NCBI GenBank assembly: GCA_007120055.1
Contig: SKOL01000137.1
Coordinates: 1-18,307, forward strand
Length of the DNA stretch: 18,307 bases
Reading direction: 5' to 3'
DNA from: Anaerobacillus sp.
GTDB taxonomy: Bacteria; Bacillota; Bacilli; Bacillales_H; Anaerobacillaceae
In this document: in pieces, positions 13,292-18,307 of the stretch
How positions within the stretch are numbered: the stretch's first letter is position 1
How the letters are laid out: every line of letters begins with the position of its first letter
Notes under the pieces: generated by a model
Databases searched by the model: none
Seen by the model: only the letters and a program-made list of their open reading frames with translations
Told to the model about the DNA's origin: nothing
Made by a program: the position numbers and the translations under genes

Positions 13292-13327
13292 ACAAACCTC
13301 TTCCAAGTGCCTGGTGCCTCAAATGCC

Positions 13328-13358
13328 TCGTGCCTGGCACTTAACTTATTAACTTATT
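13328..13358 (+). repeat. 31-bp repeat, copy upstream of the YeiH gene
   Basis: It is identical over 31 bp to 12051-12081. Adjacent at 13305-13318 is a further fragment (AAGTGCCTGGTGCC), so the family has piled up here. The fragment abuts the Shine-Dalgarno of the YeiH gene. Confidence 0.75.
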
Positions 13359-13422
13359 AGCTCACTTAATTTATATGTACACTATAAATCTCCATTAATA
13401 ATAAGGAATAACCTATCCCTTT

Positions 13423-13441
13423 GTTGACGGTAGTTGTCAAC
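13423..13441. promoter_or_regulatory. Dyad upstream of the YeiH gene
   Basis: GTTGACGGTAGTTGTCAAC is a 19-bp dyad with perfect 6-bp arms between the small DUF1858-like gene and the YeiH gene. On the minus strand it includes TTGACA, a perfect -35 box, but the -10 region 17 nt on (GATAGG) is poor. It could be an operator or a small hairpin. Confidence 0.3.
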
Positions 13442-13451
13442 CACCTTTAAT

Positions 13452-13637
13452 TCAAGTCGCTGTTGAACTTCCTACCACTTCATTCAATTCTTTCAGCAAT
13501 GAAGGAAGATCACTTGCTTCAACGATTTTTTCTAGAGGTCTATTAGTCAGTTCTACATTATTTTGCTGAAAAATTGTTTCAGTTTCTTGCCAAATTTCAA
13601 CAATTGCTTTTACTGACATATTCGCTTGTATAACCAT
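13452..13637 (-). CDS. Small DUF1858/ScdA_N-like protein
   Basis: This 61-aa cytosolic protein reads MSVKAIVEIWQETETIFQQN (7-26) then VELTNRPLEKIVEASDLPSL. The pattern V..I...W..T..IF...NV, followed by a second helical pair, matches the small DUF1858/DUF542 (ScdA N-terminal) helical domain, which often has a family cysteine; this copy has none. Such domains occur near redox, nitrite/nitric-oxide and sulfur genes, so its place upstream of a putative sulfur-compound transporter is reasonable, though not proof of function. The start has GAAGGGTAGAA before ATG. The gap to the YeiH gene is 160 nt. Confidence 0.6.
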   Translation of the reverse strand: MVIQANMSVKAIVEIWQETETIFQQNNVELTNRPLEKIVEASDLPSLLKELNEVVGSSTAT

Positions 13638-13710
13638 TTCTACCCTTCTTTCAGTCGATCAGATTTTTTGGTAAAACCAAAAGTCGATTAAAGATTGATT
13701 GCTATCATTT

Positions 13711-14052
13711 TTAGTTCGTACCGAACCTTCCCATCGTATGTTTATATTTAAAAACATCCGTTTCAACTCCATATTTACTAATCTTATTTATTCGTAGAGT
13801 TAATCGTACCTCCCCATCGTCACTATTATATGTAACTAGAAAAGTGTTTCTCCCTAAGTATTCAACTTCATTAATATCACTTACTCTCCCATAATATCGA
13901 CTAGAATCAATATCACTTTCGTCATGTAAAAAAACGCCTGACTCTATCACCATTTTTTCTGCATTCAAATAATGAATTAGATTATAAGGACCGAGCGTTA
14001 AAAATAAGGTGATAACTATTAATGTTATTACTGAAATAATTATTTTTTTCAT
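13711..14052 (-). CDS. Hypothetical membrane-anchored exported protein
   Basis: This 113-aa protein starts MKKIIISVITLIVITLFLTL. Its N-terminal helix (about 3-24) is either a signal peptide or an anchor; no clear cleavage site was seen. The outside part is beta-rich and charged (SDINEVEYLGRNTFLVTYNS, then GEVRLTLRINKISKYGVE). The start at 14052 is preferred over a methionine five codons earlier because GGGAG lies eight nt before it. The family is not recognised. It is followed on the minus strand by a short hairpin (TTTTGGT/ACCAAAA) without a U tract. Confidence 0.7.
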   Translation of the reverse strand: MKKIIISVITLIVITLFLTLGPYNLIHYLNAEKMVIESGVFLHDESDIDSSRYYGRVSDINEVEYLGRNTFLVTYNSDDGEVRLTLRINKISKYGVETDVFKYKHTMGRFGTN

Positions 14053-14132
14053 ATTATAAGCTCCCATCTTTTTACTAATACTTCTTGAAGCATCACTTCA
14101 TAGGAGACCTATCACTTGACGATTAAACACCT

Positions 14133-14726
14133 TTATTCATTCCAATTCTCTAACTGTAAATATTGGGCGTTGTAATTTTCGCCAGCAAAATTTAAGACAC
14201 CTGAAAAACCGTAAAGCTCCCACTCACCGTCCGTATTTTCCGTATAAATATATTCTCTCTGCCAACCTAGTAAGTTTTCATCGTCACCGACATACTCTTG
14301 GGTGATTCTTAAAGAAGTTACATTGAAAAATTCATTCTCGTAATAGCTTTTATGAATGGCGGCTTTTGTTACTTCTACCTCTTTGTGAAACAACGTTGGG
14401 TAAAAGGTTTCCCCTGTCAGGAATATTTCCGATGGCATCTCATTATCTGTGTCATAAGGAATAAAAATTGATAAAATAGCGCTAGCGTGTTGTCCGAACT
14501 GTTCCTTAAAAGTTTGTTCTAATTGCTGAAACTCTGTTTGCGTAATTTTTTCTTTCATCGATAAATCAACGATGAGATTTTCTTTGTTTTCAATCATTTG
14601 CGTTGCCACAGTCAAATCAAAATCGACCGATTCTTCCTTTATTGGCTTTATTTGATCGGATGAATTGCAAGCAACTAAACTGAAATTAATAAAAGCAATA
14701 AAAACAAAAAGCAGTGAATGTTTCAT
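14133..14726 (-). CDS. Hypothetical lipoprotein
   Basis: This 197-aa protein has a type II signal peptide: MKH, a hydrophobic core, then lipobox SLVAC with the acylated cysteine at C20. It should be anchored to the outer face of the membrane. The mature part is acidic and has no domain I recognise. It contains an alternating strand-rich region (EIFLTGETFYPTLFHKEVEV) and ends YTENTDGEWELYGFSGVLNF, a pattern seen in small Bacillus lipoproteins of unknown role. The start has GGGAGGGCCT before ATG. It lies 69 nt downstream of another lipoprotein gene, so the two may share a transcript. Confidence 0.8.
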   Translation of the reverse strand: MKHSLLFVFIAFINFSLVACNSSDQIKPIKEESVDFDLTVATQMIENKENLIVDLSMKEKITQTEFQQLEQTFKEQFGQHASAILSIFIPYDTDNEMPSEIFLTGETFYPTLFHKEVEVTKAAIHKSYYENEFFNVTSLRITQEYVGDDENLLGWQREYIYTENTDGEWELYGFSGVLNFAGENYNAQYLQLENWNE

Positions 14727-14794
14727 AGGCCCTCCCTATTTGGTTGGTTGGTTTGTGTTAGGGATCTCCCTTTGCATATTAGCGAGCGAGATTA

Positions 14795-15244
14795 CTATTT
14801 TACACGGAGCAAGAACGCATAACTCGCTGTTCCTTGTTCCCAATGGGCAAGAACTTCAAAGATGATCGTCCCTTCATGTTCAGATAAGTCTAGTTTGTCA
14901 TATGTCCCTGTAACATTATAGTCCTCGTCCCACGTTCTTATTTCATATTCAGTTGGCGGAATCTCAAAATCAAAGGTCATTTCACTACTTGATGTGACAA
15001 TAACAGGTTCTTGATCTTTAACTAAACCAGGCGGTGCATCAGAATCCGCATGAATTGCCGTTGACGTTCCATCACTGTTTTCACGTGACCAACTATAAGT
15101 ACCAACGGCTAGATGGATCGTTTTACCATCGACAGAAATCACTAAATTCGGAGGTTTGAGGATTTCAGTACTCAAATTTGTACAACCTGCCACAAGTAAT
15201 AACGCTATTGATAGAACTATTATTAAAATCCGTTTGTTTTTCAT
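14795..15244 (-). CDS. Hypothetical lipoprotein, beta-rich
   Basis: This 149-aa protein starts MKNKRILIIVLSIALLLVAG followed by C21, a clear lipobox (VAGC). The mature part is strand-rich: VISVDGKTIHLAVGTYSW, PPGLVKDQEPVIVTSSSEM, then a closing strand GTIIFEVLAHWEQGTASYAF. This recalls small immunoglobulin-like or DUF-type Bacillus lipoproteins, but no family is assigned. The start has GGGGGAG four nt before ATG. It is the most upstream gene of the minus-strand block; the next gene is divergent. Confidence 0.8.
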   Translation of the reverse strand: MKNKRILIIVLSIALLLVAGCTNLSTEILKPPNLVISVDGKTIHLAVGTYSWSRENSDGTSTAIHADSDAPPGLVKDQEPVIVTSSSEMTFDFEIPPTEYEIRTWDEDYNVTGTYDKLDLSEHEGTIIFEVLAHWEQGTASYAFLLRVK

Positions 15245-15470
15245 CAGCTCCCCCTGCCCTTTCCAAGATTACACCCAAATTTATAAAGCTAATTAGTTAC
15301 ATTTTACCATTAATTCTCATTCAAATTGGATAAAAAAGAAAAAAGATCAATCGACTCGCTAAAGCCTGTGATCTCGGTTGTGAAATATTTCATCTATTCA
15401 AGTTTTTGTGTACAATATATAAAGATTTTACTTTTCGAGTTTTTGCAACTTGAGTAATAAGGAGATAATT

Positions 15471-15641
15471 ATGATCATCGTCATTCTTGCACTCATTTGT
15501 TGGACCATTGCAGCGGTATGTGGGACCATCGCCTTTTTCAGTGCCATTAAAAATAAGAAAAAAACAGCTATAATTTTCTTTGCCATCGGAACACTGGCTG
15601 TACTTACTTGGATATTCGGCGCTCTATTCTATTTCTCATAA
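15471..15641 (+). CDS. Small 2-TM membrane protein
   Basis: This 56-aa protein has two hydrophobic helices (about 1-27 and 33-54) joined by a basic turn (KNKKK). The start at 15471 is chosen because AAGGAGATAATT precedes this ATG; the same frame is open further upstream only from a TTG. The family is unknown. It is divergent from the lipoprotein gene at 15244. The 226-nt gap between them contains a 12-bp palindrome TGAAATATTTCA (15381-15392) and a TACAAT/TATATA region near 15411-15420 that may be its promoter, but no clean -35 was seen. Confidence 0.6.
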   Translation: MIIVILALICWTIAAVCGTIAFFSAIKNKKKTAIIFFAIGTLAVLTWIFGALFYFS

Positions 15642-15717
15642 TACAATTTCGCTGGATTCCGCCCGTTATTTTATCATATCGTTTTTTTCAGTTTCACAGA
15701 CAACAATTGCAAACACT

Positions 15718-15748
15718 AAAAAACCGAGAGCAAGTGCGCTCTTGGTTT
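15718..15748 (-). terminator. Hairpin terminator, best read on the minus strand
   Basis: AAACCGAGAGC (15721-15731) pairs with GCTCTTGGTTT (15738-15748) over 11 bp with one G-U, loop of 6. On the minus strand the stem runs into T6. On the plus strand only TTTCTCC follows. It may end transcription of the small plus-strand gene weakly, or stop a minus-strand transcript coming from the gene-free region to the right. Confidence 0.55.
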
Positions 15749-15808
15749 CTCCGTTCATTATTATTTAATTTTGTTACGTACCAATTAACCTTTCAAAAAT
15801 GCACTTTT

Positions 15809-15853
15809 TGTGGTCGATTATTGCCAAAACGACTGAGGCAATGATCGACCACA
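15809..15853. repeat. Long hairpin with 17-bp arms
   Basis: TGTGGTCGATTATTGCC (15809-15825) and GGCAATGATCGACCACA (15837-15853) are inverted repeats with a single mismatch (G-U in plus-strand RNA) around an 11-nt loop. No U tract follows in either direction, so it is not an ordinary terminator. It lies directly left of the dispersed element at 15877. Confidence 0.8.
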
Positions 15854-15876
15854 CTCACACCATATATGGAACCCTT

Positions 15877-16055
15877 ACGGACATTGGTTCCGCTATTACT
15901 TAAATTTTAGCATCCTAATAATTTTAACGGACATACGTTCCTTTATTTACTAAATTTCAGTCTAAAACAACGCTCATATGATAAAATAACCGATCTGATG
16001 TCCGCTCACACTTGAAAACTAGCTGTTTTAGACAAAATAAAGGATCTCATGTCCG
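15877..16055. repeat. Dispersed double-armed inverted repeat element, copy 3
   Basis: Left arms ACGGACATTGGTTCCGCTAT (15877-) and ACGGACATACGTTCCTTTAT (15927-) are 50 bp apart. Right arms AAAATAACCGATCTGATGTCC (15983-16003) and AAAATAAAGGATCTCATGTCC (16034-16054) are 51 bp apart and inverted. The second left arm and the last right arm match at 16 of 20 positions, including GGACAT and TCCTTTATTT. The arms can fold as nested or alternative hairpins. No transposase is present. Confidence 0.75.
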
Positions 16056-16392
16056 TTCACTTAATTAGACAAAATCGGGCGTGTTAAGCTTTTCCAGTTT
16101 GTGGATAATCGACATGTTTGAACCTTTCATCACACTCGAATTTTACATTTTATGGATAATTTACGTAGTAAAACCATCTTTATGTACTATTTTTTCAGTT
16201 TTTGGTTATTTCACCTCCCGTATATTAATAAGCTCAATATGCATGTTTTTTAAATTTTTCGCAACTTCATATAGTTTGATATGGCTCAATTTAAGTATTT
16301 ATGAAAATTCCACACTAGAAACAAATATTAATGTTTTCTATTATCTATAAAAAACTGTTAAAATAATAATAAATCAAATGGGAGGTTACAAA
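16056..16392 (+). other. A/T-rich gene-free gap with a candidate extended -10 promoter
   Basis: This stretch of about 335 nt has no credible coding frame (one chance reading frame lacks a ribosome binding site). Near its end TGTTAAAAT (-10 box 16359-16364) is an extended -10 element about 30 nt before the next start codon, with no convincing -35. Base composition drops markedly in G+C here and stays low through the following two genes. Confidence 0.4.
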
Positions 16393-16962
16393 ATGGAACT
16401 AAAAGATTGTAATGTTATTTATGCAACGAAAGAACATATACTAGGAATGTTACATTTAAATTATAAAATATACCCTAAAGAGTGGCATGTTTCTCCTCAG
16501 TATGTAAGTAGCATTATGGATAAGAATGATAAAGTATACCGAATTATTCTCGTAGACAATGAAGTTAAAGGAATTTATAGTATGTTCCCACTTCCTAAAG
16601 ATATTTATAATGGCGTATTAAAAGGACAAATAGAAGAAAAAGACTTAGATAAATATATTCTACCATATACATCTTCAAATGAGGTTTACCTCTATTTCAT
16701 TTCAATGATTGTAGATACTTTCGATAGTAACCGGAAGTTATATGCTAAAAGTCTTGTTAAAGATATTCCTAACCAGCTTAGTAATATCGAAGAATTAGGA
16801 ATTAAAATAAAAGAATTAGGAGCAATTGCTATATCTGAAGAAGGCGAAAAAATAGCACCTAAAATCGGTTTTAATTTTACCAATGAGTATATTACATACA
16901 AAAATAAAAAGTTCCCTGTTTTTAGAGGGGAAAAAACAGATTTTCTTAAAGCTATAAAATAA
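16393..16962 (+). CDS. Putative GNAT-like acyltransferase
   Basis: This 189-aa cytosolic protein starts MELKDCNVIYATKEHILGML; the ATG at 16393 has GGGAGG seven to eight nt before it. The order of segments is GNAT-like: a start helix with LNYKIYPKEWHVS, a strand pair VYRIILVDNEVKGIYSMFPL, a beta-4-like strand NEVYLYFISMIVD, a helix after it, then GAIAISEEGEKIAPKIGFNF, where K-I-G-F is the usual last GNAT element. The canonical Q/RxxGxG/A acetyl-CoA loop is not visible, so it is a divergent member or a pseudo-enzyme. It is 20 nt upstream of the amidohydrolase and surely in the same operon. The two may act on one acylated substrate (inference). Confidence 0.55.
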   Translation: MELKDCNVIYATKEHILGMLHLNYKIYPKEWHVSPQYVSSIMDKNDKVYRIILVDNEVKGIYSMFPLPKDIYNGVLKGQIEEKDLDKYILPYTSSNEVYLYFISMIVDTFDSNRKLYAKSLVKDIPNQLSNIEELGIKIKELGAIAISEEGEKIAPKIGFNFTNEYITYKNKKFPVFRGEKTDFLKAIK

Positions 16963-16982
16963 TATGTTCATGGGAGAGATAA

Positions 16983-18307
16983 ATGAAAGATATTGCTGAT
17001 ATTGTTATTTGGAGTAATTCAATTTTTACTGCCACAGAAAAAGAACCTATTAACGGTGGAATTGCCATAAAGGATGATAAAATTTTAAATGTGGGACCTA
17101 AACGTCAAATTTCTCCTTACATATCACCCAACACTAAAATTATTTCGGCGTATGACAAGCTTGTCCTTCCAGGCTTTCAGGATTTCCATACACACTTTTG
17201 GCTTGGAAGCTTGTTTGAAAATAATTTAAACTTATCAAATTGTAATAGTGAACAACAAATTGCTAAAGAAGTGGGACGATATGCTAATGAAAACCCTAAC
17301 AAGGATTGGATTATTGGTTATGGTTGGCACCACGTTCGATGGGAAAATCCAAATCTTCCTACTAAAGAAAGTCTAGATAAATATGTACCTGATCGCCCAG
17401 TATTACTTATAAATGAAGAAATACATGCAGCGTGGCTTAATACGAAAGCTCTAGAAATAGTAAATATTAATGAAAAAACGAAAAATCCACCGTTTGGTAA
17501 GATTGAAAGGAATAATTATAAACAACCAACAGGCTTTTTACATGAGACAGCCATTGGTTTAGTAATTAAAGGTGTAGATCTATCCATAAACGAACGAAGA
17601 GTAATCATGGATAGCTTTCTGAACAAAGTAGCTTCATATGGAATTACATCTGTAAGTGAAATTATGACCTTACCTGGCTTTGAGCTTGGTGATCTTGATT
17701 TATACGCTGATTATGAAAAAAATCAAAAATTAACTGTTAGAATCTATATCAGCACAATATTAAACGATGATTTGTCTCAAGCCAAAGAGTTTCGCGATAA
17801 ATATTATTCAGATAAGCTAATGTTTTCTGGATTAAAACAATTTATTGATGGCGTACCTTTAACGCACACTGGTTATATGATTGAACCATATACAGATGTA
17901 CCTAACACTCGGGGTGAAACACTTTATCCAAAAGGGACCTACTTCAAATGGATTCAAAATGCTGATAGATTAGGATTTCGAATTAGACTCCATGCATGTG
18001 GGGATGGAGCGGTACGATTAGCACTCGATGCATTTGAACATGCAAAAAATAAGAATGGAATCAGGGATTCCAGGCATGCTATTGAGCATGTTGAAGTAAT
18101 CCATCATGAAGATATAAAAAGGTTTAAAGAATTAAATGTAATTCCATCTATGCAACCACGCCATATGGCTGCTCAATCATCTAAAAAGATTAATTATTTG
18201 GAAAGACTAGGAATTGAAAGATATAAAAGAGCTTGGTCAATTAATTCCTTACATAAAAGCGGTGCCAACATCATTTTTGGTAGTGATTATCCTGTAGTAG
18301 GGCTAAA
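16983..18307 (+). CDS. YtcJ-type amidohydrolase (3' end cut by window)
   Basis: The frame is open for 441 codons from ATG at 16983 (GGGAGAGATAA before it) to the window edge. It belongs to the amidohydrolase superfamily, family 3 (YtcJ-like, usually 520-550 aa), so about 100 residues are missing. Key sites are PGFQDFHTH (63-71) with metal ligands H69 and H71, K285 in GLKQFIDGVPLTHTGYM (probable bridging lysine), H337 in LHACGDGAVR, H369 in AIEHVE, and D435 in FGSDYPV. An N-terminal beta-sandwich (1-60, with INGGIAIKDDKILNVG) is typical. Such enzymes hydrolyse amides or related bonds of small molecules in the cytoplasm; the substrate is unknown. It follows the acyltransferase-like gene after 20 nt. 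Confidence 0.92.
   Translation, partial: MKDIADIVIWSNSIFTATEKEPINGGIAIKDDKILNVGPKRQISPYISPNTKIISAYDKLVLPGFQDFHTHFWLGSLFENNLNLSNCNSEQQIAKEVGRYANENPNKDWIIGYGWHHVRWENPNLPTKESLDKYVPDRPVLLINEEIHAAWLNTKALEIVNINEKTKNPPFGKIERNNYKQPTGFLHETAIGLVIKGVDLSINERRVIMDSFLNKVASYGITSVSEIMTLPGFELGDLDLYADYEKNQKLTVRIYISTILNDDLSQAKEFRDKYYSDKLMFSGLKQFIDGVPLTHTGYMIEPYTDVPNTRGETLYPKGTYFKWIQNADRLGFRIRLHACGDGAVRLALDAFEHAKNKNGIRDSRHAIEHVEVIHHEDIKRFKELNVIPSMQPRHMAAQSSKKINYLERLGIERYKRAWSINSLHKSGANIIFGSDYPVVGL

Noticed and set aside
12051..13358. Insertion sequence or composite transposon around the YeiH gene
   Set aside because: No transposase and no terminal inverted repeats; the 31-bp direct repeats belong to a family found elsewhere in the window.
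16081..16350. 89-codon plus-strand reading frame in the A/T-rich gap
   Set aside because: No Shine-Dalgarno, skewed hydrophobic composition expected from A/T-rich DNA, and it overlaps no conserved motif.

Overview
This window looks like a chromosomal segment of a low-GC, Gram-positive, spore-former-like bacterium of the Bacillaceae. The evidence is A/T-rich codon use, strong GGAGG-type ribosome binding sites, classic hairpin-plus-U-tract terminators, lipoprotein signal peptides and typical Bacillus families (RDD membrane protein, M3 oligoendopeptidase, ABC-F ATPase, YeiH). No phage, transposase, CRISPR, rRNA or tRNA gene was recognised. The genus assignment is inference only.

Almost everything from 1 to 15244 is on the minus strand. 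The order, from low to high coordinate, begins with a histidine phosphatase cut by the left edge (1-578) and a 21-nt-period repeat array (633-770). Next come a thioredoxin-like/GNAT fusion (838-1734), an NTF2/SnoaL-like protein (1786-2190), a decayed membrane-protein gene (2217-2558), and a 4-TM protein with a probable frameshifted tail plus an RDD protein, closed by a terminator (2748-3951). These are followed by an M3 oligoendopeptidase whose stop codon lies inside its terminator (4103-5806) and an ABC-F ATPase (6213-8102). Then come a GNAT acetyltransferase (8923-9546) and a tightly overlapping operon of TetR regulator, ABC ATPase, permease and small membrane protein (9644-11966). The minus-strand block ends with a YeiH-type transporter (12221-13291), a small DUF1858/ScdA_N-like protein, and three exported or lipoprotein-type hypotheticals (13711-15244). 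The plus strand then carries a 56-aa membrane protein (15471-15641), an acyltransferase-like protein (16393-16962) and a YtcJ-type amidohydrolase cut by the right edge (16983-18307).

The most interesting locus is the roughly 500-nt leader of the ABC-F gene. It has a near-consensus promoter (TTGTAA-17-TATAAT), a 42-codon upstream ORF with an excellent Shine-Dalgarno, a hairpin in the 3' part of that ORF, and two strong intrinsic terminators in tandem before the ABC-F start. This is the layout expected for ribosome-mediated transcription attenuation, which is known for several antibiotic-resistance ABC-F genes. It suggests that this ABC-F protein is induced by a translation inhibitor.

The intergenic regions are rich in dispersed repeats that no protein gene explains. 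There are three families: (1) a roughly 180-bp double-armed inverted element with two left arms 50 bp apart and two right arms 50-51 bp apart (two full copies, one half copy); (2) arrays of a degenerate unit with an exact 21-nt period (TTTGGCGCATTGAA-like); and (3) a GTGCCTGGCAC/TTAACTT repeat, of which one copy serves as a terminator and two identical 31-bp copies bracket the YeiH gene.
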